Below are positions 37,206 through 46,283 of a stretch of 49,757 nt of DNA, piece after piece. Under the pieces are notes generated by a model. The model did not search any database. It was not told the DNA's origin and saw only the letters and a program-made list of their open reading frames with translations. The translations under genes were made by a program, and so were the position numbers. Positions within the stretch are counted from its first letter, which is position 1. The number at the start of each line of letters is the position of its first letter. This DNA is from an uncultured Fidelibacterota bacterium (GTDB lineage: Bacteria; Fidelibacterota; Marinisomatia; Marinisomatales; TCS55): positions 1 through 49,757 of the forward strand of contig CAJXWT010000006.1 of assembly GCA_913062595.1 (NCBI GenBank), written 5' to 3'.

Positions 37206-37780
37206 GTATTTCTGATCAGGTTTTAGATATTTTTCGAGAAACAGGCGCTTTATTGCAGGGTCATTTTATTCTCACTTCTGGCCGGCACAGCGGCACCTAT
37301 TTTCAGTGTGCCAAAGTATTGCAGCACCCGGAACACTTACAGCGTTTTGCTAATGAGATCGTCGACCATTTCCGGGATCTGGCCGTTGACCTGGTCATTT
37401 CCCCGGCAGTGGGAGGCATTGTTCTGGGGTCAGAAGTAGGGCGTCAACTCAACATTCAAACAATCTTTGCCGAGCGTGAGCAGGGGGCCATGACCCTGCG
37501 CCGCGGTTTTGAGATACAAACCGGGAATAATGTATTGGTAGTCGAAGATGTGGTTACTACCGGTGGCTCAGTCCAGGAAGTGATGAATGTTGTTATCAAA
37601 GCCGGCGCTAACATTGTTGGGGTTGGTGTACTAGTTGATCGGTCCGGGGGCGCGGTAAAATTGCATGATAATCAATTTTGTGTTACAGAACTGGAAGCGA
37701 TAAGTTACGAGGCTGATGAAGTGCCGGAAGAATTAGCTATTATTCCCGTTTTGAAACCAGGAAGCAGGAGTTTGAAATGA
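37202..37780 (+). CDS. pyrE: orotate phosphoribosyltransferase
   Basis: Converts orotate and PRPP to OMP, the substrate of PyrF. The 192-residue protein has [18 protein letters not shown] near the N-terminus and the PRPP-binding motif [11 protein letters not shown]. The ATGA overlap with pyrF means the two enzymes of UMP synthesis are made together. The cyclophilin gene overlaps its 3' end by four bases. Confidence 0.96.
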   Translation: MSISDQVLDIFRETGALLQGHFILTSGRHSGTYFQCAKVLQHPEHLQRFANEIVDHFRDLAVDLVISPAVGGIVLGSEVGRQLNIQTIFAEREQGAMTLRRGFEIQTGNNVLVVEDVVTTGGSVQEVMNVVIKAGANIVGVGVLVDRSGGAVKLHDNQFCVTELEAISYEADEVPEELAIIPVLKPGSRSLK

Positions 37781-38382
37781 ACCGAATAATAACATTAATA
37801 ATGATTGGATCAATAATAACAACTAGTTGCGGAAAACAGCCGGATGTAGCGGTGATATCTACAAAATATGGTGAAATAGTTTTGGAATTTTATCCTAAAG
37901 GGGCAGAAAAGCACGTGGACAGCTTTATCACCCACGCGAAAAACGGATACTTTGATGGTACCACCTTCCACCGGGTGATCCCTGGATATATCATCCAGGG
38001 TGGTGATCCTAATTCGAAGGACGATGACCGTTCCAATGATGGCCTGGGTGGACACGCTGCGAATTTCTATGGTGAAGGTGAAGAAGAAAATCCCGAGACT
38101 TGGATGTTGCCAGCAGAATTCAATGATCGGCCTCACATTACTGGCACGCTTTCTATGGCCCGTTCCCCGGGGAGACCAAACAGCGCTGGAAGTCAGTTCT
38201 TTATTTGTGCAGGACCGACGCCGCAGCTGGATAATAAATACACGGTTTTTGGTCAGGTGGTCGAAGGACTAGATGTAATCCAGAAAATCGTGAATACGCC
38301 CCGTGATCGACGTGACAATCCCAAGGAAAAGGTGGAAATGACCGTTAAAATCATACCCCGCGGTGAAGCATTAGATAGCTAG
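37777..38382 (+). CDS. cyclophilin-type peptidyl-prolyl isomerase, lipoprotein
   Basis: A 201-residue lipoprotein-type cyclophilin. The signal ends in the lipobox TTSC (Cys18). The cyclophilin core follows: [16 protein letters not shown] with the catalytic Arg, [16 protein letters not shown], and [14 protein letters not shown]. There is an insert of about 25 residues before LSMARSPG. It probably helps fold periplasmic or outer-membrane proteins. It overlaps pyrE by four bases. Confidence 0.95.
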   Translation: MNRIITLIMIGSIITTSCGKQPDVAVISTKYGEIVLEFYPKGAEKHVDSFITHAKNGYFDGTTFHRVIPGYIIQGGDPNSKDDDRSNDGLGGHAANFYGEGEEENPETWMLPAEFNDRPHITGTLSMARSPGRPNSAGSQFFICAGPTPQLDNKYTVFGQVVEGLDVIQKIVNTPRDRRDNPKEKVEMTVKIIPRGEALDS

Positions 38383-38383
38383 G

Positions 38384-39295
38384 ATGGGCGACCAGACCAT
38401 TGGGTTGGCTCTCGGCGGCGGTGGTGCCCGTGGCGGGGCGCACATTGGGGCGCTCCAGGTACTGCATAACAATAATATTTGTCCAACCATGATTGCCGGA
38501 TCCAGCGCAGGTTCAACTATTGGGGCCATGTATGCGGCCTCTCTGGATCCGGACTGGATGGAAAACCGATTTAAGGACCTCATCAGTGGTGGAAAGCTTG
38601 CAGCGTTAGGCGATATGCAGGTCGCTGGTGAACGGGAATCAAGTTCCATCTGGGGGCAACTAGCGCAATTCTTCAAGGACCGTGTTGAAATTATTTTGGC
38701 TATGAACAAACTGGCGTTGATGGATAGTAAAAATATAAGGGAAATCATAGAATTCCTGTTGCCGGTAAAAACATTTGCGGAGTTACAGATCCCCATGATC
38801 ATAACCACTACAGATGTGCAGACAGGTCAGGCAGTGCTGCACGATTCAGGTGATCTGGTAGAGGCCGTGGTCCAAAGCAGCACAGTTCCGGGTATTTTCA
38901 CACCCGCAAAAAAGGATGATATGTATCTCGTAGACGGCGGCGCAGCCATGCCTTTACCCGTTCCAGCATTACAGGGCAAAGTGGATTATATCCTGGCCCT
39001 TGATATTTCCAAAACGGGGCTCAATAAACTGGATCGCTATAATATGTATTCTATCATAACTCGTGCAGAGACTATTCGCGGCATGCATTATACACGTATC
39101 CTGGCGGATCAGGCAGATTTTGTAATTCATCCGGATGTAGGTGATACACATTGGTCTCGATTTGATCTGTTTGATCAATTGATCAAGACCGGCCGGCAGG
39201 CTGCTGAGCAGCAGATTGACCTCTTGAAAGCTGATCTGAGCCGGCGCAAAGGCTGGACATACAAGTTCAAACAATGGGTTGGTCAAACGGGTTAG
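38384..39295 (+). CDS. patatin-like phospholipase (RssA-like)
   Basis: A 303-residue patatin-fold serine hydrolase. The oxyanion-hole motif GGGGARGGAHIG, the nucleophile in GSSAGS (Ser41), and the catalytic Asp in VDGGAAMPLPV (about residue 188) are all present. No signal peptide precedes it, so it should act in the cytoplasm or at the inner face of the membrane. The family cleaves acyl chains from phospholipids. It begins one base after the cyclophilin stop. Confidence 0.93.
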   Translation: MGDQTIGLALGGGGARGGAHIGALQVLHNNNICPTMIAGSSAGSTIGAMYAASLDPDWMENRFKDLISGGKLAALGDMQVAGERESSSIWGQLAQFFKDRVEIILAMNKLALMDSKNIREIIEFLLPVKTFAELQIPMIITTTDVQTGQAVLHDSGDLVEAVVQSSTVPGIFTPAKKDDMYLVDGGAAMPLPVPALQGKVDYILALDISKTGLNKLDRYNMYSIITRAETIRGMHYTRILADQADFVIHPDVGDTHWSRFDLFDQLIKTGRQAAEQQIDLLKADLSRRKGWTYKFKQWVGQTG

Positions 39296-39386
39296 TTACA
39301 GTATTTTCCACGCTTGCAGAAAAAAATGGAACATTTCACTTAAATTCCGATCTAACAAAAGTAGACTTGTTCTACCCTTATATAAA

Positions 39387-41258
39387 ATGAGACAATATAT
39401 TACTAAAAGTATTTTATTCTACCATTTGCTGCTGGGGATAACCTACGGGCAATTTAAGACTCCGGTTACAGTGACGGCGGAAATAGCAGGTGCAGTCCGG
39501 GCCGGCGAGGTGGCCATAGTTACTATACAGGCGGCTATGGATGATGAGTGGCACATTTATGCCTTAAAGAATGCTGGAAAGGGTCCCATTGCAACGCGGG
39601 TCAATGTTAGCGGTGACCTAGTGGCTGAACAGGGACAGGTCGAACACCGCGAGCCAATTGAAAAGTTTGACGAAGGTTTTGGTGTCAAGACCAGGTTTTT
39701 CCAGGGGACCACTGCTTTCCGTGTCCCCATACTGCTAAAAGATGATGTTTCTGCTGGGCAGGGCATAGTAAATGCGTATATACTGTATCAGGTTTGCAAT
39801 GAATCACTATGTTATCCACCGGCTGAGATTAATATTGCCGTACCATTGGTAATTGAGAGTGGACCCGCGAGGGAAGATTATACAAACTTTGTTGCTGCTG
39901 CAGTGGCGGTCAGCAATTACGGGGAAATCAACCTGGACCAGGCCATAGCTGCCGGGTTCTGGTCGTTTGTGGCCTTGGCAATTTCCATGGCCTTCCTAGC
40001 CTTGCTAACGCCCTGTGTATTTCCCATGATCCCCATTACCGTATCCTTTTTCACTCATCAGGGTGAACTGGAGAATCGCAAACCCATTAACCAGGCTCTG
40101 GTTTATACGCTGGGTATTGTAGCAACATTCAGCATTCTGGGCATGATCTTGGCGGTTACATTGGGAGCCTCCGGTGCCAACCAGCTGGCTGCCAATCCCT
40201 GGGTGAACCTGTTTATCGGTGCACTATTCGTTTATTTTGCATTGTCTCTTTTTGGCGCTTATGAGATCCAGTTACCAAAAGGTTTGCGACAGTTTTCTCT
40301 TGAACAGGAAAAGCGTGGCGGTTATGTGGGTACGTTATTCATGGCGGTCACATTTACCCTAACGTCATTTACCTGCACCGTGCAGTTTGTGGGCCTGTTG
40401 CTGGTTGCAGCGGCACAGGGGCAATGGTTCTGGCCCTTACTGGGTATGATTGTTTTCAGTGCTGCGTTTGCCTTCCCGTTTTTCTTCCTGGCCCTGTTTC
40501 CTCAATACCTGGCAAAGATGCCCAAATCAGGGGGCTGGCTCAACGCTGTAAAAGTTGTGATGGGCTTCCTGGAAATGGCCGCCGCTTTCAAGTTTTTCAG
40601 CAACACCGATCTGGTCTGGGGCTGGGGTGTTTTCACCTTTAATTCTGTTCTTGCTATTTGGACAATGATCATGTTTTTCACGGGCATGTACTTACTGGGC
40701 AAGATTCAGCTGCCCCATGATTCCAAATTTGAAACATTGGGTGTGCCGCGGATGGTCCTCAGTTTATTTTTCCTGACCTTTGCCCTTTACATGGGTACTG
40801 GTCTTTTCGGTCGGCCGATTCATGGGTTGATATATTCCTATCTACCTCCACAGCTTGGACAGGAAATGGGTGCGACACAAGGTGAAGCTGAAACTGCAAA
40901 ATTTGTCTGGTATTCTGATCTCGAGGTAGCGCTTGCTGAAGCCAGAATTATTCAGAAACCTGTTTTTATAGATTTTACCGGCTATACCTGTACCAATTGC
41001 CGCTGGATGGAAACCAATGTTTTTACCCTAAACGAGGTCCAGCTCAGGTTTAACGAATTTATCCTGGTCCATTTATATACTGATGGTGGCGAAAATTTTA
41101 GGGAGCATCAGCGCTATGAGATTGAACGCTTTGGTACGGCTGCATTACCCTATTATGTTATACTAAGTCCGGAAGATGATGTGCTGGCCACATTTCCTGG
41201 CATGACCAGAAATGTAGATGAATTTCTGGACTTTCTTGATAAAGGACTAGCCGGTTAG
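39387..41258 (+). CDS. thiol:disulfide interchange protein DsbD
   Basis: About 623 residues. A signal peptide (to about residue 21) leads into the N-terminal periplasmic alpha domain, with the Cys pair in YQVCNESLCYPP. A membrane domain with about eight helices carries its two cysteines in ALLTPCVFPMIP and TLTSFTCTVQFVG. The C-terminal thioredoxin-like gamma domain has TGYTCTNCRWME. It carries electrons from cytoplasmic thioredoxin to periplasmic partners. The frame is open from GTG 39279 and overlaps patatin, but ATG 39387 begins exactly at a signal peptide and is used. The TlpA-like partner gene follows closely. Confidence 0.94.
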   Translation: MRQYITKSILFYHLLLGITYGQFKTPVTVTAEIAGAVRAGEVAIVTIQAAMDDEWHIYALKNAGKGPIATRVNVSGDLVAEQGQVEHREPIEKFDEGFGVKTRFFQGTTAFRVPILLKDDVSAGQGIVNAYILYQVCNESLCYPPAEINIAVPLVIESGPAREDYTNFVAAAVAVSNYGEINLDQAIAAGFWSFVALAISMAFLALLTPCVFPMIPITVSFFTHQGELENRKPINQALVYTLGIVATFSILGMILAVTLGASGANQLAANPWVNLFIGALFVYFALSLFGAYEIQLPKGLRQFSLEQEKRGGYVGTLFMAVTFTLTSFTCTVQFVGLLLVAAAQGQWFWPLLGMIVFSAAFAFPFFFLALFPQYLAKMPKSGGWLNAVKVVMGFLEMAAAFKFFSNTDLVWGWGVFTFNSVLAIWTMIMFFTGMYLLGKIQLPHDSKFETLGVPRMVLSLFFLTFALYMGTGLFGRPIHGLIYSYLPPQLGQEMGATQGEAETAKFVWYSDLEVALAEARIIQKPVFIDFTGYTCTNCRWMETNVFTLNEVQLRFNEFILVHLYTDGGENFREHQRYEIERFGTAALPYYVILSPEDDVLATFPGMTRNVDEFLDFLDKGLAG

Positions 41259-41270
41259 TTGGATTACTTA

Positions 41271-41888
41271 ATGAGAACTTTTCAAATTTTTATAATTGTA
41301 TCCTGCCTGATACTATCAATAGGCTGTGGGCAAAAACATGAAAATAAAAGTGCTGCCGCTGAACAGAGCAAACCTGTATCAGAAAAGGTAGCTAAGAAAA
41401 ACACTCCGCAGAAACCGGCGTCCAGCCCAAACCGTCCACCTGGATCAACTCTGGCTCCTGATTTTACGCTGGCCACAACCACTGGTGAACTGGTATCCAT
41501 GAGCGACTTGAGGGGTAAGGTAATATTATTGAATTTCTGGGGCACGTGGTGCGGACCTTGCCGTATGGAATTACCAGATTTTATCAAACTGCATAACAAG
41601 TATAATAAGGATGGCCTGGAGATTGTGGGTATTACCATTAGGCGCGGTGAATCCATTAAGGATGTGGCCAAATTCCAGAAACAATGGGGGTTAAACTATT
41701 TGCTGTTGAATGATATCAACGGCAATGAGATTTCAGAAGTTACCATGGCATATAGTGAGGCTATAGGACAGATGATTAACGGTATTCCCACAACACTAGT
41801 GATTGATCGGGAAGGTTTTATTGTAAACGGTTTTGTCGGTCCCCGTAGAGAACAGGTTTTCTACAACGCAATCAAACCTTACCTCTGA
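41271..41888 (+). CDS. TlpA/ResA-like thioredoxin-fold lipoprotein
   Basis: About 205 residues. The lipoprotein signal ends in LSIGC (Cys19); then comes a lysine- and proline-rich linker and a thioredoxin domain with active site WCGPC (Cys94 and Cys97) inside LLNFWGTWCGPCRMELPDF, plus the cis-Pro in GIPTTLVID. Membership of the AhpC/TSA-Redoxin TlpA branch suggests reduction of disulfides, for example in apocytochrome c, with electrons from the adjacent DsbD. The frame also opens at TTG 41259; ATG 41271 gives a cleaner signal peptide. Confidence 0.92.
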   Translation: MRTFQIFIIVSCLILSIGCGQKHENKSAAAEQSKPVSEKVAKKNTPQKPASSPNRPPGSTLAPDFTLATTTGELVSMSDLRGKVILLNFWGTWCGPCRMELPDFIKLHNKYNKDGLEIVGITIRRGESIKDVAKFQKQWGLNYLLLNDINGNEISEVTMAYSEAIGQMINGIPTTLVIDREGFIVNGFVGPRREQVFYNAIKPYL

Positions 41889-41968
41889 TAACAATTAACC
41901 GGTCCATCCGATATTCGCCGGCTAATTTATTAGCTGGATTATTATTTTTTAATTTTCTTTTTAGTTAT

Positions 41969-44851
41969 TTGTACGCTGAAGAATACTGGCAGCAGTATGT
42001 CCATTATAATATGGATGTGCAGTTGGATGTAGTTGAAAAAACTGTCGGCGGCACTTCGATAATTGAGTACACTAATAATTCTCCCGATGTCTTGAATCAT
42101 ATTCATCTGCACTTGTACCCAAACGCTTTTCAAAAAGGGTCTGTAAAATATCGCGAGTTCAAGCAGAATTACGGCCGCCGATCTCGTGCAGAAAAATTTA
42201 TTAAGGGTTTTGAAGATTCTTTCAGCAGGGTGGATGTCCATAGGTTTAGAATTACCAGCAATGAAATTGTTCTGGCTGATACATTCATAGTTGATGATAC
42301 AATTTTGTCAGCGCGATTGAATGAGGATTTACAGCCCGGTCAATCGCTCATGATCGAATTGAACTGGACTCACCATGTAGGTGATCAGGTTGAACGAGCC
42401 GGTCGGGTTGATGACCAGTATAACATGGCCCAGTGGTATCCGAAACTGGTCGTCTATGATGAACACGGTTGGCATAACATCCCCTTTCATTCGTCGGGTG
42501 AATTCTATGGTGAGTTCGGTACCTATGATGTGACCATCGAACTTCCTGCTTGGTATGTATTAGGTGCCACTGGTGAGGTCACAGATGGTGACCCTGGGTG
42601 GGAAGCCGTTAGAGTGGACACTTCCAGGGATTTTGAAAAATGGCTGGAAGAATACCAGGAAAACAAATCAGAGGTAGATTCAACCCTTCGCCGAAAGGTA
42701 TCATTTCACGCAGAAAAGGTCCATGATTTTGCCTGGATCGCGTCACCTACATTTCTGTATGAGTCCGGATCCTGGAATGATATTGATGTCCATGTATTGT
42801 TCAACGAGGATAATGGTGAAAGTTGGACAAAAGAAGTGGTAGCCCGGTCTGAGCGAGCCCTGGAATGGCTTAGCACGAAATTCGGTATGTACCCCTATCC
42901 GCAGGTAACAACAACGGATCGCATTCGTGGAGGAGGTATGGAATACCCCATGCTGGTGATGAATGGCAGCGCAAGTGAAGGTCTAATTCTCCATGAGATT
43001 GGACATATTTGGTTTTATGGTATCCTGGGAAATAATGAGGTGACAGAAGCTTGGCTAGACGAAGGGTTTACAACTTTTCAGACCCGTTGGTATTTGATGA
43101 ATCGCTACGGTGATCATGGATTTGATTTAGAGAATACAGAAAGGTATAAACGATTTCAGAAAAAGTATTGGCATTTCACCAATAGTCTTGGAAACAGTCA
43201 GTGGTCGGTAATCAATTTTCAGTTTAGCGGACGTGACGAGCCAATCAGTAAAAAATCTTACCTTTTCAAAGGTAACAGTTCCTATAGATATAACTCCTAC
43301 ACCAAACCGGGTGTTATGCTTGATGAATTGAAATATGTACTTGGTGATTCATTATTTATTGCCGCTATGCAGGAATATTATGACCGTTGGAACCTTAAAC
43401 ATCCCAACGAAACCCGGTTTAAGGCAGCGATGGAAGAGACTAGCGGTGAAGAATTAGACTGGTTCTTCGATCCCTGGTTGCATGATACCCAGGTATTGGA
43501 TTATGGTATTAAAGATTGGAAAAGGTCGCAAAAATCCAACGGCAAATGGGCCGTAGATGTAGAGTTGGTAAAACACGGTACTCGGGAAATGCCCCAGTTA
43601 CTAGAGGTGAGTTTAGCAGATGGCAACAAGGAAAGGATTTGGTGGAAAAATCATCATTGGCGAAAAAAGGACACGTTTTCTTTTCAATTATCCAAAAAAC
43701 CTGTGGCAATTGTCCTGGACCCCGATGTGAAAACAGTGGATGTTGATCGCCGTAACAATCATTCAAACGGTCTACCCCGTAAATGGATGTTTCGTTGGCC
43801 GGGGATGAATTGGAATCATCGTGATGCCTACTTGCAGCAATGGTCCCCATCACTTAATTACCATGAGCTTGATGGGTATATGCCGGGATTATGGCTGAGC
43901 AAGTCCTACGGATCCTGGCAACGCGCCGATCTGCGTATCAATTATGGAATCGAATCGGAAGAGATATATTGGGATCTGCGTTCTACGCGCAAACCAGTAC
44001 ATCGCGGCACAGGTATTCGCTATAATTTTCATGCTTTTGCCCAGGGCGGACTTTCCGGTATTAGCTGGAACATGGATAAGTCCTGGAGTCATTGGAATTC
44101 CAGCGTGCCCAATCATTATTCCTCATTGGGTTTTTACAGCACCACTGCTACGGGTACGAGCCGAACAAATTTGTTTGAGATTGGCCGTGTTACCATGGTA
44201 TTTGGGAAATGGACCATTTCCAATAGTGGTCGCTCACTGGCCTTGGAACTGGCCACAGCACCAGGCAGTTTCTCAGACTGGAATTTCAACCGCTTGACAC
44301 TGATCGGGAAAGCATCCAGAACTATAAAGGGAATCAAACTGCGCAGTCGATTTATTTATGGCCGCATGAATCACAGTACCAGCAGCTCCGTACCGGGCCA
44401 GGAGTTATACACGATCAATGGTGCAGGCGCATTTGACACATTTTTACGACCTTATTTACGAGATGAATCCAGTTTTTACGGGAACACTACTTTGCGCCAG
44501 CATTACCACCTCACCGGCGATGCAAATCTACGAGGCTTTTTTGATACGGATCTTGCCGGGGCTCAATCTTTGCTGGGCTGTACGGTGGAAGTAATTTTCA
44601 ATGTGCCCGTTACTTTTATTAATCTTGAAGCGGCCTTATTCACTGATATGGCATATTTCCCCAGGTCGGATAATTTAAATGAAATCAAGGGTCAACGCCT
44701 TTCCGATGCAGGTATTGGTTTGCGTACTGAAAAAAATATGTTTGGTAAGGAATTATACCTCAGGTTAGATTTTCCGTTGGTAACCAATGATTCACGTTCG
44801 GGCAGAAAACAAGAGTTCCAATGGGTCTTTAGCTTCGAAAGAAGTATTTAG
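41969..44851 (+). CDS. M1-family zinc aminopeptidase-like protein with C-terminal outer region
   Basis: About 960 residues from TTG 41969. An M1-type N-terminal beta domain precedes a gluzincin catalytic domain with GGGMEYP, the zinc motif HEIGH (H342, H346) and the third ligand E365 in WLDEG, 18 residues on. This is followed by a long C-terminal beta-rich domain (about 560-960) that looks like a barrel or outer-surface region. Upstream, the same frame stays open to 41849 and encodes a very good signal peptide (about 41894-41974, cleavage after YA just before EEYW) with no ATG, GTG or TTG ahead of it. The true start may therefore be CTG 41885 or ATT 41894. It is probably exported. Confidence 0.88.
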   Translation: MYAEEYWQQYVHYNMDVQLDVVEKTVGGTSIIEYTNNSPDVLNHIHLHLYPNAFQKGSVKYREFKQNYGRRSRAEKFIKGFEDSFSRVDVHRFRITSNEIVLADTFIVDDTILSARLNEDLQPGQSLMIELNWTHHVGDQVERAGRVDDQYNMAQWYPKLVVYDEHGWHNIPFHSSGEFYGEFGTYDVTIELPAWYVLGATGEVTDGDPGWEAVRVDTSRDFEKWLEEYQENKSEVDSTLRRKVSFHAEKVHDFAWIASPTFLYESGSWNDIDVHVLFNEDNGESWTKEVVARSERALEWLSTKFGMYPYPQVTTTDRIRGGGMEYPMLVMNGSASEGLILHEIGHIWFYGILGNNEVTEAWLDEGFTTFQTRWYLMNRYGDHGFDLENTERYKRFQKKYWHFTNSLGNSQWSVINFQFSGRDEPISKKSYLFKGNSSYRYNSYTKPGVMLDELKYVLGDSLFIAAMQEYYDRWNLKHPNETRFKAAMEETSGEELDWFFDPWLHDTQVLDYGIKDWKRSQKSNGKWAVDVELVKHGTREMPQLLEVSLADGNKERIWWKNHHWRKKDTFSFQLSKKPVAIVLDPDVKTVDVDRRNNHSNGLPRKWMFRWPGMNWNHRDAYLQQWSPSLNYHELDGYMPGLWLSKSYGSWQRADLRINYGIESEEIYWDLRSTRKPVHRGTGIRYNFHAFAQGGLSGISWNMDKSWSHWNSSVPNHYSSLGFYSTTATGTSRTNLFEIGRVTMVFGKWTISNSGRSLALELATAPGSFSDWNFNRLTLIGKASRTIKGIKLRSRFIYGRMNHSTSSSVPGQELYTINGAGAFDTFLRPYLRDESSFYGNTTLRQHYHLTGDANLRGFFDTDLAGAQSLLGCTVEVIFNVPVTFINLEAALFTDMAYFPRSDNLNEIKGQRLSDAGIGLRTEKNMFGKELYLRLDFPLVTNDSRSGRKQEFQWVFSFERSI

Positions 44852-46283
44852 ATATAATCGGGGATATTTCCGTATAGGGACCCCGCCCCCTGCTAAAGCA
44901 ATACATTTAATATATCTTTTTTTATTTTTATCTAGCAGCTGTGTCGACCTCAGTGATGATGTTAAAACAACACCTGGTACACTACCTATTCAGACCTCAT
45001 TCAAGGTAGAGGATTTTGCATCGGCTGAGGTATGTGCTGCGTGCCATCCCCAGCATTATGCAGAATGGTCCAGTTCAATGCACGCCTACAGTATTATGGA
45101 TCCAGTCTGGATCAGCCTACAAAATAAACAACAGGTTCATAATTTGGCCAATGGTGTAGAAATAGGTGATTTTTGCGTCCAATGCCATAGTCCTGTGGCT
45201 GCATTGACTGACCTAGTGGAGAATCATACCGAATTGTCAGCAGAAGTGATTAATACGTTTCCGCCCCAGGTAAAAGAAGGTGTTACCTGTGATGCCTGCC
45301 ATCTGACGACCCATTTACCCGACCCAACAAATATTTCGATCGTTAACCATGACTATGAAACAGTGGATTTTAAATTGTATTCTGGTGACACCCGTTATGG
45401 TATTTTGGATGATCCCATAGATAATGATTTTCATAATTCGGTTTATCATCCCGGATATGACAAATCAGAATTTTGTCAAAACTGTCATAACCTGACGGTA
45501 GATGAGCGAAACGCTGAAATTACCCAATTCGAATGGGAGGGTACCGCTTTTCAAGCCATGGGTATGGAATGTCAAAGTTGTCATATGCCGACCTACGCTG
45601 GGCAGGCAACGGTGGATGGTCCCGAACGGGATAATCTGCACCGGCATTTTTTCCCAGGGATAGATGAAGCGCTAATTGATTTTCCCGGTAAAACTGAGCA
45701 GCGACAGGCGATTGAAGATCTATTGCAATCGGCTGCAGAGATTAATTTTTTTGATACACCACCAGATACAATTACTGCAGGGATAGTCTGGAATGCGAAA
45801 CTAATCGTATCCAATAATACGGGTCATAATTTTCCTTCCGGGACCACCTTCCCTAGACAATTATGGATTGAATTGATCGCCACTATTGGTAATGATACAC
45901 TGCTGGCTTCCGGACGGCTGAATGCAGATGGTAACCTACTTGATTTCTATACTGATCCCGGCAACGAACTGGATCCGCAATTGCACATGTTCAACACCAT
46001 CTTGTTTAATGCTGAGGGTGATTCAGGCCTACTAGTAGTATCAATAGAAAATATGGTGGCAATGACGGATCGTACACTGCCCGTGAGCGGATCTCGAACC
46101 GTAAATTACTCTATCAATATTCCGGCAGGTATTGCAGGTGAATTACTCGTCAGCGCCAGACTGCGTTTCCGCTCCTTCCCGCCATTTTATTTACGCCACC
46201 TCAATCTGGAAAGCCTGATCGGGAATGTGAATATATTTGATGTTGATATATTAACTGAGATGATCTATGTCTCTTCCAGTTAA
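44787..46283 (+). CDS. pentaheme c-type cytochrome lipoprotein
   Basis: A protein with five CXXCH heme sites: CAACH (83-87), CVQCH, CDACH, CQNCH and CQSCH. The first sits in EVCAACHPQHYAEWSSSMHA, the pattern of cytochrome c554/c'-like proteins. Residues 39-52 form a lipobox signal ending in SSSC. The C-terminal 200 residues are a beta-rich domain without heme motifs. The first ATG in frame (44787) lies 65 bases inside the M1 gene and would put 38 unneeded residues before the signal; ATA 44874, nine bases after GGGGA, is an alternative. A role in extracytoplasmic electron transfer is likely; the partner is unknown. Confidence 0.85.
   Translation: MIHVRAENKSSNGSLASKEVFRYNRGYFRIGTPPPAKAIHLIYLFLFLSSSCVDLSDDVKTTPGTLPIQTSFKVEDFASAEVCAACHPQHYAEWSSSMHAYSIMDPVWISLQNKQQVHNLANGVEIGDFCVQCHSPVAALTDLVENHTELSAEVINTFPPQVKEGVTCDACHLTTHLPDPTNISIVNHDYETVDFKLYSGDTRYGILDDPIDNDFHNSVYHPGYDKSEFCQNCHNLTVDERNAEITQFEWEGTAFQAMGMECQSCHMPTYAGQATVDGPERDNLHRHFFPGIDEALIDFPGKTEQRQAIEDLLQSAAEINFFDTPPDTITAGIVWNAKLIVSNNTGHNFPSGTTFPRQLWIELIATIGNDTLLASGRLNADGNLLDFYTDPGNELDPQLHMFNTILFNAEGDSGLLVVSIENMVAMTDRTLPVSGSRTVNYSINIPAGIAGELLVSARLRFRSFPPFYLRHLNLESLIGNVNIFDVDILTEMIYVSSS

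Noticed and set aside
38371-38808. A 145-codon minus-strand frame
   Set aside because: It is a shadow of the patatin gene, with a proline-rich product caused by antisense reading of glycine-rich motifs.
39279-39386. N-terminal extension of DsbD from GTG 39279
   Set aside because: The extension overlaps the patatin stop and precedes a normal signal peptide at ATG 39387.
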